A stretch of 64,000 nt of DNA from Gnetum montanum (GCA_015680685.1 MNCI01017913.1:1342297-1406296), one strand, 5' to 3'. Shown: positions 10,556-23,353, counted from the stretch's first letter. The notes: generated by a model from the sequence alone, not told the origin. Numbers and translations: made by a program.

Positions 10556-13440
10556 TTTTCATTGTCATCATCCTAGGCTTGTCCTAAAAGAATGGGGTCA
10601 TTTATAATAATTTTTCATTAACCTCTATGAAGAGCTATATCTTTGTTTATTTTTAGTTTCTTAAAATTATGTTTGATTATTTTTTTTCCATGTCTTCTTT
10701 GGTCTTCCTTTTGGTGGCTTTCATGGAATAATGATGTAATAACCTTTGCTTATAAGCTCAATATATGATCTTCTTTGCACATGTCCAAACCATTTAAGTT
10801 ATCATTCTTGTATCTTATCTAAAATAGAGGTCACTCCAATTCTTCCTCTAATTTCTATATGATTTATTTTATCTCTTTCAGTAACATTCAACATCCATGA
10901 AAGCATACACATTTAGCCATGCTCTTTTGTGCTACTCAACATTTAGCACCATATAAGATAGGAGGCCTAATTACTATCTCATAAAATTTTTTCTTTAATT
11001 TTATTGGTATTCTCTTATCATATAGAATACCACTAGCCTATCTCTATTTTAACCATCTTACCTCAATTCTATCTCTAATATCTTTATCAATTTCATCATC
11101 TGATTGGAGGGTTGATTCTAGGTAGTGAAAATCTTTTCAATGAGGGATATTTTACCTTGCATAGTCACTTCTATTTCACCACTATTTATGATATCATTAA
11201 AATTTCATTCCATATATTTTATCTTACTTCTACTAATTTTTATACCTTTTTATTCTATAGCATGTCGTCACTTCTTAATTTTATCAAGAAATTTTCTTGA
11301 GATGTATCAACTAATACAATATCATTTATAAATAGCATATACCTAGGTATTTCATCTTATAATTCCTTTATTAATTCATTTATAATAGTGGAAAATAAGT
11401 ATGAGCTAAGTGCATACCCATGATATAGACTAGAAAACTAGATGTTATCCCACAAGCTATTATAACGTTAGTGGTAGTTCCTTCATAGATGTCTTAAATC
11501 ATTTTAATATATTTATTGGAGATCTTTTCTATGTTTTTTAAATTTTTCCATTAGTTTTTGTATCAAACAAACAACCTTTATAGTAAATCTCCTTGGCATA
11601 AATCCAAATTAATTTTCTAAGATTTTTGATTCCATGAGACATTGCTCTATGACTTTCTTCTAGAAGTTCACAGTATGGATCATTAGCTTTGTTTCTCTAT
11701 ATTTCACATAATTTTGTATGTCTCCTTTATTTTTGTGAATGGGAATAACAAATATTTTTCTATAATTTTATGCATTTCTTCATCCTTTAAAATTTTGTTA
11801 AATAATTGTGTCATCCAAGATACTCCTTATCTTCTGATGCTTTCTAAGCTTCCATAGGAATGTTATCTAGTGAAGTAGCTTTTTCATTTTTTATCATTGA
11901 TAAATCTATCTTAACCTCAAAGAAGGAAAGTTCATTAAAAAAATCAAAATTTGATTCTTCTTCTTGGATTTCTTCTCTTCAAAATTCTTCAATTAATAAT
12001 TCTTAAAAAAAATTTCCACTAATCCAAAATTTCATTGTCTTTTACCAAAATTATTTCATTTTCTTTTTTTATTCATTTGACATGAGCAATGTTCTAACAT
12101 TTATTTTTTCTAATTCTTTCTAATTTATAAATATATTTTTCTCATCATTTGTTTTTAATTTATTATAAAAGCTATCCAAGGCCTTATGTTTGACTTTGGT
12201 TACTTCTATTTCCTCCTTTAGCATTTTGTATATAAGTTTGCTTTCTTGGTTACCCCTTTGTTGTCATTACTTAAAGCATTTTTTTTCTTATTTTACATAG
12301 TGTGTTGAAATTTATCACTTCATCACCATGTCTCCTTTGGAATGTATGTTTTTCCATTTTTTTCACCCAAAATGTTCTTTCCAATTTTCTAAATGCATCT
12401 TTCCTTGGGCCCCAAGCTAAATTTGCAAAGAAATCCTAATTCTAGGTGCCTTCATGAAGTATTTTTTTTCTAAATAAGGTGATGTTATCTTCTATCAAGT
12501 TTTTCCATTTTATGCATTTGTTTCCTTTTCTCATGTTACCTTCAAAGCTTTGTATAGCTAAATCCATGAACATTAGTTGGTGCTAAGTTATAAAGCACTC
12601 TCTAGGTATAATCTTTGAGTCTTTACATATGGCCTAGTATCATGTGCCCAATAAGAAATAATCATTCTTTGTTTTATGCATACCACTCTTGTATGTAATT
12701 AAATGATCTATTCTCTTCTTGAAATAACTATTTACAATTGCAAGATCATAGGCACTTGCAAATTATAGTAGTGAATCTCCCATATCATTATGTTCTTCAA
12801 ATCCTTGTTCTGCATGAATCTTGAAATATCACATGTTCATAGATTCAACATGACTATTAAAATTCCCTCTAATGAATATGCTTTCTATCTAGAAAAATTC
12901 TTGAAGTACTTAATTTATGGAATCCAAAAGATCTTGCTTAATTAAATTTTCTCTGCTAATTTATGAAGCATATACATTGATGACATTGATGATCTCATTT
13001 CCAAGCAAAAGTCCAATGCTCATAATTCAATTGTCATGCAAATATACTTGTATCACTTTTTCTTTCATAGATTAATAAATGATGATATCCACTCCATTTC
13101 ATCAATTTTATTTTTCTAAGTAGAATAGTTTGTAATCCTTACCTAAATCTTTACCTCTCTCCCCTTTCCATCTTGTTTCTTGAAAGTAGCCAATGTAAAT
13201 TCTTTGTCTTGCCATGGTGTTAATAAATTCAAATGTCTTTTTATTGAGACTACCAATGTTCCAAGTTCCCATCAAAAATTTCTATCGCTAGACTAACTTA
13301 TTTACCCACACCTATCACTGATGTCAGTTTACTTTTCACAACATCTAGATAATGATGGTATGCATCATTTTTGTAGGGTATCCTAGCATGTACTTTATGA
13401 TTTTTCATAATAATCAGACCCTATGACTAGTATGCATTTA
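10556..13440 (-). mobile_element. RTE-type LINE relic (endonuclease and reverse transcriptase)
   Basis: Non-LTR retrotransposon read on the minus strand. The apurinic-type endonuclease begins near 13290 with MGTWNIGSLNKKTFEF and contains QETRWKGERGK. Reverse transcriptase parts follow: DIYEGTTTNVIIACGITSSF near 11480 and DEIPRYMLFINDIVLVDTSQ near 11345-11286, where the usual F-A-D-D active site reads F-I-N-D. Past the RT are RIPIKLKKKFYEIVIRPPIL (about 10990) and the RTE-typical GRPKKTW near 10700. Many stops and frameshifts. The start near 13440 and end near 10556 are estimates. The motif order and wording fit plant RTE elements. Confidence 0.85.
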
Positions 13441-13532
13441 TTTTGAGAAATTCCCTATAATCTATAAAATTTGAAAAAGAACTCATTCATGAAATTTGGC
13501 AAGGTTTTACAATTGATTGTTAGGGTCAAATT

Positions 13533-14105
13533 TGTAATGTTCTTGTTCCCAAATAATGCTACTACATAATGAAGATGTTGTCTCTTCCTAAAAAGTGTTA
13601 TCATTATTGTAATAAGACCTAAAAGGGGAGTTGTAATTAAGACCCAAAGGGACAAGTTGTAATAATGGATGTGTCTCTTGAGGTAACCTTTGGGGGTTTG
13701 ACCTAAGGCATTTATACTTAGGCTTAGAGGTTGTATTAACATGCAGTTGCAAAGGTGATAAAGGTGAGTAATGGGTGTTGGGTGAAGTGGAACTAGAAGA
13801 GAACTAGCCATCCCTTTTGGCTAGTTGTAGGCCTAACTATGGTGGTAGTGCTAGATTGCCTTTAAGGGATAGATTCCGAAGAAAGGAAATGTCAAGGAAT
13901 ACTTTTAGAGCATGATCCAAATACACTATTCTACATCAATAAAGCATTCTTCTTTTTTTCTTTCTGCATTTTCCCTATTATTTTCTTTATGCTTAATGTC
14001 AAATGTTACATATATTTGATGTTTGCTACATTATCATTTTACATCTAATGTCTAATATAACGTCTATTTGATGTTTGTCATGATATTAATTAACGGGATG
14101 TCACA
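13533..14105 (+). repeat. 5' LTR of element F
   Basis: Starts TGTAATGTTCTTG and ends GGGATGTCACA. It pairs with 17163-17734 along its whole length, including TCTACATCAATAAAGCATTC and the TATTTGATGTTTGCTACATT region. The two LTRs differ at many sites, so the insertion is old. Confidence 0.85.
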
Positions 14106-14107
14106 TT

Positions 14108-14119
14108 TGGTATCAAAGC
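14108..14119 (+). other. Primer binding site, initiator tRNA-Met type (element F)
   Basis: TGGTATCAAAGC follows the LTR end by two bases. It differs by one base from the common plant primer site TGGTATCAGAGC. Confidence 0.8.
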
Positions 14120-15655
14120 AAACCATGACCCAAGAACCAATTAGAACTATGGGCCGACTACAATCTAATAATGAACCATGATGCCATGACCTAGGGAGAG
14201 TCATTGACCAATGAAGATCTCATTATGCCTCACCAAGATTCATTAATTACAAGACATTGATAAAACAATGATACATTGATCCATGTAACTCTTACCCATC
14301 TTGTAGTGATATTGAAAATATAAATTGATTAAGGTAATTATTAAGTTATCCTAGAAGATTAGTAATTGTGGCCTAAGTTGAGACTTATTGCCCTTAAATA
14401 CCTAAACCCTATAACTTGGCATTACACATCTTAAGACCTATGCAATAACGGATCCAATCTAGTTATAAAGGTTTTATTGGTAAGCTTAAAGAATATGCAT
14501 TAGCAAATTTAAGGGATTCATTCTAGTCATAAGATCATGTCATTCCTACTCAACCAACAAGGGTTATTACCATGACACCCATAAGGAAACCAATACTTAG
14601 TTAGTGATGTTGTCATAATCTGCTCCTTAGTACCTCGCTAGGGTATAGAGGATAGATCTTTATCATTTGAAAAATGGTATGATATATTTGTTACATGCTT
14701 ATTTAAGGGTCAATAATTGAAACCAAGTTATCTTAGAAGATCTCAAGTTACCCATAGGTTAGCCTAGCAATGTCAATTCAACAAGATAACTATTTTGGTT
14801 CTCTTAATTCCTAAGATTCCAACGTCATTTTTGAATTCTAAGATCATCTCTAATGCATAGTACTTATCAAAATGATTCTAAGAGTATAAATTTTGTCCCA
14901 ATTAGACTTACACTTTGGGAAATATTGCCATTTTAATTTTCTTGTTATGTGTGCATGACAAAAAATAGAAAATTATTAAATTATTTATTTAAAAAAATTC
15001 AAAAATTTAGGATCTAGAATCAAACTTGGAATTTTCCTTTACCCAAATTGAACTCACACATTGTCATCAGCCAAATCAACATGTTAACCACCGAAGCAAA
15101 GTAAAATAAAATAATATTAAAAAGTTAAAAACAATTACAATTTAGGCCTAGCGTTAAACTCCTACTGTTCAAGTTGTATTTGTCTTGCTAATCAATGGAT
15201 AGTTGTTCAACTTGTTCAAGACGAAGACAACTTAGATTAACTAATCATGTCTAACAATTTAATTGTTGTGACTAACAAATTTAACCTTTTGGGCCTTAAG
15301 ATTAAGTGATTAACCTTTGCAAATAGTTTTAAGATCACTAACCCTTGGTGTGTAATTAGTTACACTGGAGAGTTGGAGAGTCAGTATTCTAAGGGGGTAG
15401 AAAGAAAAGTCGCTAATGAGTCTAAGTAATGTAACTAGTTGTTACCAAAAAATTTAAATTGGAGAATTAGTTGGTGAACTAGAATGATCAAGAAGAAGTA
15501 TATCAATTTATCTTGTAATCAAATCATACAACAAAACAACATGGAGAATCATAATCTTATTTAAACAAGGTGTATGGTAGCCATAAAGAATAATGGTCTA
15601 GCAAAGAATGAAAGTGGCAATACATAATATGTTGGAAAGACCCCTAGCTAGTGAG
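14120..15655 (+). other. Element F interior without recognised coding sequence
   Basis: AT-rich sequence between primer site and captured gene. No gag or other retroelement motif was recognised in any frame. Confidence 0.5.
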
Positions 15656-15659
15656 AGAC

Positions 15660-16690
15660 CACATCCACTTTGTTCACCATGGCCTTGGAGTCACATGAGT
15701 ATCGATAGCTGCACATCTTAATAAAGTTACAAGATTTGGATGTTGATGTATTATGCCTACAAGAAGTCTTGTCATGGAAATTCCTATACCAATTCTAATC
15801 AAACATGGGAAAGATGGGATACAAAGGTATTTACAAGCAAAAAGGTTCTTGTGGTTGTTCTTCTCTTAAGTCATACAAATTAGCCTATAGTAGAAATCAT
15901 AACAAGGATGCTTGCGCAATCTTTTATAAAGAAGCCAAGTTTGACTTGGTACAAAGATTTGAATGGAATTTAGAAGATATGATTTTGAAATCCCAGAACT
16001 TCAAATCATGGGAAAGAAAGAACGCTCAAGATTTCAAAGAAGCCACATAGCTTTGTCATTAATACTAAAAATCCATTTATCAGGAAAATGTATATATGTG
16101 GTTAACACACATTTAATTTCCAAATCAACATGTCCAAATATTAGATTGTGCCAAGGGGAATACCTGATTAAGAAAATAGAGAAAAGATTGAAGAATAAGT
16201 TACTCATAAGACATACTGATCAAGTGCTAATTATCCTTTGTGGAGACTCTAATGCGAAAGTTGGAAGTAATGTTTATCAATTATTAAAATATGGATGTGT
16301 AAATGAATCCTTGGAAGATGAACCTGTCTTGAAGAAAATGTTCCCATCAATTCAACAAAAAATTCCATTGGCCAATGCATATTCTACTTACTTTGAATCA
16401 TCAATTGATAAATTAGATTCTAGAATTTAAGAATAGATGATGTTGATGGATAGTACTCATCAAGAACCATAATTTTGTAATTACTCTACAATGATTAATA
16501 AAGATGGGTGAACAACATTCTTCATTGAGACCCTAGATTATATTTAGTACGATGTCTGATTCTTCTAAGTTACCAAGTTACTAGAGTTAATTTTTAAAGA
16601 AGAAGTTAAGAAGAAGTAAGATCAAGCCCTTCCATCCCGAACAAGACCATCCAATCATATATCATTTATGGCAGAACTATAACTACTTCC
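15660..16690 (+). pseudogene. CCR4/NOT6-like mRNA deadenylase pseudogene, captured copy
   Basis: CCR4-type proteins remove poly(A) tails in the CCR4-NOT complex through an exonuclease-endonuclease-phosphatase fold. Matching blocks occur in the family's order: DLDVDVLCLQEV (near 15735), KMGYKGIYKQKG (15810), DACAIFYKEAKFDLVQRFEW (15915), VVNTHLISK (16100), LIILCGDSNAKVGS (16230), PLANAYSTYFE (16370), FIETLDYI (16520) and ALPSRTRPSNHISFMAEL (about 16630). The catalytic-type residues in LQE, NTH, GDxN and LDY are kept, but the final DH is NH. The leucine-rich N-terminal part of full CCR4 is absent. In-frame stops and at least two frame changes break it. Blocks run on with no intron-sized gaps, suggesting an mRNA-derived copy. 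No poly(A) tail is seen. Confidence 0.8.
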
Positions 16691-17149
16691 ATTAATTACT
16701 AAGGTTGACTGAGATAAAAAAGTATCTTAACCCTACTCTTATTTATGATTTTTATAGGTTTTTTTATTATTTAATTTATATTTAATTTGATAAGTAAAAT
16801 TTCTAAGGTAATACCAGTTGAAAATAATGATTTGCCCTACCTTCACTTGGATAACTAGATACAAGTTGCACTTTGTGTGACCCTAGGTAGGACTAGTGAT
16901 TAGTGGTTGGTAGATCCCTAATTCAACTCTTGTCATTATCTTAGAAAATGAGGTAAGTATTGAAAAAATAATATTTAATACTTATATACATATATATATT
17001 CTTCTCACATATGTCTTGTTTGTAGAACAAGTAAGAAACAATCTCAAGTTCAAAGAAGAAATTAGATTATTAGAGCATAGAATAAAAAGAAAGCATTAGA
17101 GCCAAAGAAAGATACTACACAGGGACTTGTTCAAGGAAGAATGAAACCT

Positions 17150-17162
17150 AAGGAGGGTATAT
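17150..17162 (+). other. Polypurine tract of element F
   Basis: AAGGAGGGTATAT directly precedes the 3' LTR start. Confidence 0.6.
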
Positions 17163-17734
17163 TGTAATGTCCTTGTTCCTAAATGGTGCTAATCCATAAT
17201 GAAGATGGTGTCTCTTCCTAACAAGTGTTATCATGATCGTAACAAGACCTAAAAGGGGAGTTGTAATTAACACCTGAAAGGGCATGTTGTAATAACGAAC
17301 GTCTCTTGAGGTGACCTTTTGGGGGTTTAACCTAAGGCATTTATACCCAAGCTTAGAGGTCACATCAGCATGGAGTTATGAAGCTAGTAACGATAAGTAA
17401 TAATTGCTAGGTGAAGTGGGACAGGAAGAGGACTAGCCATTACTTCTAGTTGATTGTAGGCCTAACCATGATGGCAGTGCTAGATTTCCTCTAAGGAATA
17501 GATGCCAAAGGAAGAAACTTCCAAGAAATACTCTCAAAGCATGATCTAAATACATTATTCTACATCAATAAAGCATTCTTCTCTTTTTCTTTTTGCATTT
17601 TCCTTATTATTTTCTTTATGCTTAATGTCAAACATTACATATATTTGAAATTTGCTACATTATCATTTTATGTAAAATGTCTAATATAATGTATATTCGA
17701 TGTTTTCCATGACATTTGGGAATAGGATGTCACA
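17163..17734 (+). repeat. 3' LTR of element F
   Basis: Starts TGTAATGTCCTTG and ends GGATGTCACA. Partner of 13533-14105. Confidence 0.85.
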
Positions 17735-18267
17735 TAATGTGATTTAAAAGATTATAATATAAATATTATTTCTAAAAGAGATCTATACCCAATGTTGGTA
17801 CTCAAGGTACTAATAGGTACTAGCTAGCAAGTAATATCAAAGCCATATACTCACCAAGATCTAAGGTTTAAATCCAAATATAATCATCTAAGATGTACTA
17901 TCCTATACTAATAATTGTTAGAACTTAAAATCTAAAATAAACCTTAAACAACATTAAAATATTATCCAAGCATGAAAAACACATGTCAACCATAGCATAG
18001 AACATAACTGATGTAGAATCCCATGTCTCATTTATTGATTACATTAATAATTTGAAATGAAAAAATGCATGTTTCTTACTCAAAATATTCAAGAAAAATG
18101 ATGGCATGACCAAATTCCTTATGGTATTCTTAAGCTTAAAACCTTTGTATGTCTTACATCATGTATCCTTGTATTGGATGTGATTTGATCTTTTGAGACA
18201 TTCTAATGATATCATTTTTATTTTCTTTATTTTCAAAGATCTAGTTCAAAGTTTATGTTTTAAAATC
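17735..18267. other. AT-rich spacer
   Basis: No coding or repeat structure recognised between element F and the solo LTR. Confidence 0.4.
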
Positions 18268-18272
18268 CTAGG

Positions 18273-19264
18273 TGATGAGACGCTATATGCACAAGCCGTG
18301 ATATTGCGTACGCGATATCGCGGTCGCCGCGATATCGCATCCCCTACGATATCGCTTACGCGATATCGCGTAGTCCCCTGCGATATTGCGTACATGATAT
18401 CGCGGTCTACCACCAAATCTATAAATAAGAGGTGGCACTTCCCTCATTTGACATCCTAGGCTAGAACTAGCAAAGCTCTGGCAGATTGATCACCCCAGAG
18501 ATAGAATATTTTCCATGTGCCCGCAATAGGAGTCCCCCAAGTGAACAGTTCTTTATTCGAGCAGCTTTGTACCTGAACGCAAGTTGTGTACAGCAATAAA
18601 GAAGAGCTTTGTGGATAAACCTTGTAGTACATGGATAGGTTTATTTAATATTATTTACTGCTTTCCTAGTAGCGCGGCATGAGTACGACTTGGTTACGAG
18701 CATTGACAAATGTGTACGGCTAGCCAAGGAATCAGCTACTCATCGCGATTAGATTCTCTCACCCTCATCTCCTAGAACGTGGGACAAGTACAACCTGATT
18801 ACGAGCATCTACAGATGTGTACGGCTAGTCAAGGAATTAGCTACTTATCACACTTAGGCTAGTTAGGTGCCTCAATACGACTGCTTCGAGCACGTGCATT
18901 ATGTGTGGTAATCCTAGTAACGATTAGCATTTGGTAGCCACAGTTGCACAGTTTAGGGTGTGTATAGCAAGTGTGAATGGATGCTGACACTAGGACTTAG
19001 CACTGTAGTTAGAATTAGTTTTATTCTCTCAACCCTTCACCCTTTAGCATACGAGATAAACTAGAAAAGACCAAAAAAATCATATACCTCGAACTTAATT
19101 AACCATACACCGTGACAACAAAAAGTAAGTCTGGGAAGACAACAATTAATTAACCCTAAGTGTTCCTTATGGTGTTTAGGCATTTAGTCTGTGGAGTTTG
19201 ACCAGATTGCACATGCTACACTCGTTTCGTATGGTTGAGTGTAGGGGTACCTCGCCACTCATCA
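18273..19264 (+). repeat. Solo LTR with perfect CTAGG target duplication
   Basis: 992 bp, beginning TGATGAGACGC and ending CTCGCCACTCATCA, so the two ends form a 7-bp inverted repeat (TGATGAG/CTCATCA). CTAGG occurs immediately before (18268-18272) and after (19265-19269), marking the element's target duplication. No internal sequence is present, so this is the product of recombination between two LTRs. It contains GATATCGCG palindromes (18299-18405), a TATA box (CTATAAATAAG, 18419-18429) and the same U5 words as the element D LTR. Confidence 0.9.
18290..18429 (+). promoter_or_regulatory. Palindrome cluster and TATA box in the solo LTR
   Basis: Overlapping copies of GATATCGCG/CGCGATATC, separated by short CCCC-containing linkers, lie directly upstream of CTATAAATAAGAGG. 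CpG is dense here, while the surroundings are CpG-poor. Probable U3 enhancer and core promoter. Confidence 0.6.
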
Positions 19265-19381
19265 CTAGGTAAAGAAAGATAAACTAGAAACCATTGAATT
19301 CAATAGTTATTCTTTCTAGATTTGAAGAATGGAAGGAAACCTAGGGATTAAAGAACTTGGATAGCCATATCGAGTGCAGTA

Positions 19382-20497
19382 TGAGGATCATTGAACTTAG
19401 AAGAGGGGTAGATGAATAAGTTCCCAAAAATAAAAATCAATCGCCAAAAAGACCACACTCAATGTTTACATGGTTTCCCAACTTGGGTATGTTCATACTT
19501 AGAGGGTAGAATCCTTGCACACCTCTAAACTTTGTTTCTCAAAAGGTGGTTTAAAGGGAACTAGACCCTATACAAGCTCCAAGCTCTACTTTGGATTGTT
19601 TCTTCGCTACGAGACCACTCAACCCTGTAAGGTCCCGACAAGCCTAGAATGTGGTTTCAAGGATCCCACAACCTTTACAAATTTAGCTCCACTCTAGAGT
19701 GTTTTGATGCTACAGAAACACCCAACCTTGTAGGATGTCGACAAGCTTAATGATGATGCCTTCTTGTAAGAAGCACATTAATCCCAACAGGGTAACAAGA
19801 AAGAGAAACAAAATCACAAGGAAAGAATGTAACTAATTTACAGGTCCTTGTACTTTGAAGCATAATTTACAACACAACAAGAAAATGATTTAACAATAGA
19901 AGTACACAAGTACAATATATAATGATTGAATTAATAATGACAATGCTTGCTCAAAACTAGCACAATGTCCAAGAGAACGAAGTCTTATAATAGCGTTGAA
20001 GTTTCTAAAATCAGCTTAGAATTCATGCAACATCTATCTAACAGCTAGTGAAGACATCTTCTTCGAGATTGGGATACCTCTCTGCATCAGACTTCAATTC
20101 TAGGGAGACACCTCTTCTGCAAAGGAGACATCTCTAGAGAGACATCTTCTCCTGAAAGGAGACATCTCCTAGTTTTAGGAAACATCTTCTTTGGGTTTTC
20201 TTCACTTCAACCAAGACATCTTCTCAGCTTTTGAACTTTGATTCCTAAAGCTTCATTTTGTTGATTTTTTCTTCACCCCAATTCTTAGAACATCCTCATT
20301 TTGTTGTAATCTCAATTCTTGCCCTTGCTCCCAATTTTTTTAATGAAGTCTTTGATCATGATATCCATGCTCTATTGAGTTCTTGTCCAAGCTTCTTTGA
20401 GTCCTTATCCATGTTCTTGTCCTACAAATACAACAACCACACAAACATCCTTTCTTCTCCATTTTACTTAAGGTTGTGACATACCAAAAGGTCAACA
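19382..20497 (-). repeat. 3' LTR of element G
   Basis: Minus-strand start TGTTGACCTTTTGGTATG at 20497 and end AATGATCCTCA at 19382. Pairs with 23525-24648. Carries several copies of GACATCT at about 20045-20225. Confidence 0.85.
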
Positions 20498-20509
20498 ATC
20501 TCCCCCTTG
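20498..20509 (-). other. Polypurine tract of element G
   Basis: Minus-strand CAAGGGGGAGAT directly upstream of the 3' LTR, a typical copia polypurine tract. Confidence 0.8.
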
Positions 20510-20515
20510 TTGGTG

Positions 20516-22660
20516 ATGTTTAAAACTTAAGAAAATGGGTTACTAGTCTCCAGAATGCATCAACTTATATATTTTCAATACTTCTTATAACACTAGTTTA
20601 GTAGTGCAGTATATTCCATAACTCACAAACATCATTCTCATATCACATCATAGTCATTAATAATATCACACATGTCACATCATAGCCATCAATAATACTA
20701 TAACACTATAAACTAACTCTTCTCCTTTTTGAACATCATCAAAACAGAGTGAAGATAGAGTAGCAAACTTGTATAAAGAACACACGAGGTCTTAAACATC
20801 ATGCCAACGAAGTACATATTTCTTGGCATTGATTATATAGGGCTGATGATGATGAACCAATTAAGAGCTACCCTTCATCTATCCACAAATTTAAAACTAA
20901 TGAGTCATAGCTAGGCCAAACTTGATTAATATCCATGAGAGTTGAAAAACTGAGAGACTGAAGTCCAAAGTTTGAACATTTTAGAATCATGTCACTTGTC
21001 TTCTAAACCAATAAGCCATTAGTAGCAGATATCTCATGGCTCTAAAATCATCCAACAAGAAAGAGTAGAGCAATACAACTTCTTCAAGAACAACTAAACA
21101 TATCCTTAACTAGATGGCTATCAAGAAATTTGTAAACAACCATGCCAATTCTAAACACTAGCACCAAGAAATACATCACAAGGAAGAATGTTCAAAAGAT
21201 GTCTCGATCAAAGCATACTTTTATCTTGGATACTTTACCATAAAAAATAGTCATTTTCTTGCTCATTGTTAGCTATGGATGTTGGAGTGGAAAGTTTTGC
21301 TACTTGATTGTCTTTTTTATCAAAGTCTCAAAATAATCCCCCTACATTGATGACCTATAAAAAGATAATTGTTGATGAGGTATAGGCTCCCCCTACATAT
21401 GTGCAGATTCTAGTGCTCCCTTTAGACCTTTTTGAATCAACTTGATCTTTTTAAAAATGTAATTGTTATGATTCTTTTATCAAAGTGCTACCCTTGCAAT
21501 GCAACATTAAGATCAAATGTGGGGACTAAAATCTCTTTTTAATAATAGTTATTAGAAGATTCATGAATTTTATCAATTAAAATGCTTAAAAAATTCAAAA
21601 AATAAGCTTTGTGATTTCAGGGAGAAGGACAATGTCAAGACATATAAAGGAAGTTCAACATAAGGCTACTAGTTCATGAATTACATGTAGGGATTTTATG
21701 ACATTTAAAATCAAAATATTCTAGTAAAGAATTCAAAGGGTGATGTTTGAATAGATATTGCAAAAATAGTACAAGCTTCCATTCACCTATAATATCAATT
21801 ACTTTATGCTCATACATTCACAAAGGATACCATAACCAAATAGTCACAAATATTCCAAGTATGTACTTATCTAATATTTATTAAACCTAGAGCTATTGTT
21901 TAAAAGATGTAACCATATAAAAAAATTTAGTCCTTTTTTCATTCAAACTAACATGATAACTAGTAAGCAAGGAAATATATTCTTATCATAACTTACCTTA
22001 ATTGGTGTAAAGAGGATAAATACTAATGAAGTTTGAGATGAGGTCTGCTATCATGAAGTACATCCTTACCTTTTGCTGCTTTTTCATTAGGCCTTTTTTT
22101 TGACTAGTAGACTTGTTTATATTCTTTATGATGGAAATAGTTTTGATCACCTCTTGTATCATCCATCATTTTGAGGTGTTTTCCAATTTTTGACTCATTA
22201 TTATTTCCAGCTATTGGTTCCTGCAAAACAACTTTACTAGGAACTTTTTGGCCAAACGAAGCATCAATCTTATTTTGATCAACATGAGGATAATCAAATT
22301 TTTGTTCACTTCCACAATTATTAAAGACAAACCTGATTATAATTGAGATTGAGATTGTATCCTCTTGAGAGACTTTTTCTTTATTCTTAGGCTATTTTTC
22401 ATGAACCTCTCCTCCTTGAAAAACACTTTCATCATTCTTACTTCATAGTTCATCGGTAGTTTATAGTGAATTTTCACTAAAAAGTGCCATGCATATCAGC
22501 CAAGAATTTTTTATATAGCTATCTACTTCTTCCTCACTTTTTGCACCATCATTCTAGCTAGTTTAGAAGTTGGTCTTTTTCATCTCCATATTAGTCCTTT
22601 ATTTTCATTACAACCTATCATTGTTAGAAAATTTGGAGGCCACATGGCCTCTTCCTCCAT
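20516..22660 (-). other. Element G interior downstream of gag
   Basis: Mostly AT-rich without pol motifs. Between about 22300 and 22100 the minus strand has an open, coherent frame (for example KIDASFGQKVPSKVVLQEP) that I do not recognise. It may be the gag end or an acquired sequence. Confidence 0.4.
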
Positions 22661-22664
22661 GTAC

Positions 22665-23353
22665 CTAACATTCTATTGAAAAAGTATCAAAATTTGAATT
22701 TGACAAAATCTTATCTTTATCCTTACCTTTGAAGTTAGATTGATTAGGGCTTGATTGGTTGAAGTTTCTTCCTTTTCTAGTAATTAGCCATTGGATTCTT
22801 CTAGAAAGAAGAGCTACTTCCTCTTCATTTCTCACATCTTCATCAGCAAGTTCCTTTTCCTTTGAAGTAGATTTTAAAATAATTAGTTTTTCCTTAATTT
22901 CTATTTCACTTATGGGATTCATTTCATAAGCAATGAGAGCACTTTGAAGCTCTTCAAATTTAAGAACTGAGAAATCTCTAATTTCCTCCATGATTGTGAC
23001 CTTTAGTCTAAATTCTAGTTGGAGAGATCTAATCATTTTAATAGTGACATTGCTTTTGGTAAAATCGTTACCAGTACCTCTAATGGCCACAACGAGATCA
23101 TTTTCTTTAGAGAGTAATCTTTTATTTTTTCACCTTCTCTCATTTTGAGTTTATCATACTTAATTTTCAAGAGTAACAATTTATATTTCTTAACAATCAA
23201 ATTTCCCTCATATGTAGACTCTAATATTTTCCAAATTTCTCTAGCTATTTTACAACTAGCTACTTTATTAAATTTAGATTTATTGAATGCACAATATAAA
23301 CAATTTTTTGCTTTTGAAGCTAACATGAACTTATCTTGGTGTGTTGCCTTCAA
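22665..23353 (-). pseudogene. gag: Copia-type gag (UBN2-like) of element G
   Basis: Two overlapping frames of one broken gene. The first (23353-23033) has VASCKIAREIWKILESTYEG and LKIKYDKLKMREGEKIKDY, the core typical of Ty1/copia gag (UBN2 family). The second (23090-22665) continues with LRSLQLEFRLKVTIMEE-like helices and EEVALLSRRIQWLITRKGR, then a basic, Asn/Ser-rich tail. In copia gags a CCHC knuckle usually follows; I do not see it before the stop. A frameshift near 23060-23090 joins the parts. It lies about 170 bp after the primer site, as expected. Confidence 0.8.

Larger units (their letters stand above)
13533..17734 (+). mobile_element. Non-autonomous LTR retrotransposon F carrying a captured CCR4-like gene
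   Basis: A pair of about 572-bp LTRs flanks a 3.06-kb interior. The interior begins with a tRNA-Met-type primer site and ends with a polypurine tract. I saw no gag, protease, RT or integrase. The only recognisable coding remnant is a CCR4/NOT6-type deadenylase at 15660-16690, on the same strand. No exact 5-bp target duplication was found (AAATT against TAATG). Confidence 0.75.

Noticed and set aside
13455-13811. 118-codon minus-strand frame
   Set aside because: Lies in the 5' LTR of element F; the 3' LTR copy (17148-17363) has the same shadow frame.
15660-16690. Reading the nuclease-like remnant as a LINE endonuclease
   Set aside because: The NTH, GDxN, LDYI and final NHI blocks with their spacing match CCR4-type deadenylases, and no RT follows.
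18299-18405. Spaced palindromes resembling a CRISPR array
   Set aside because: Spacers are tiny and irregular, the repeats overlap, and the cluster lies upstream of a TATA box in a plant LTR.
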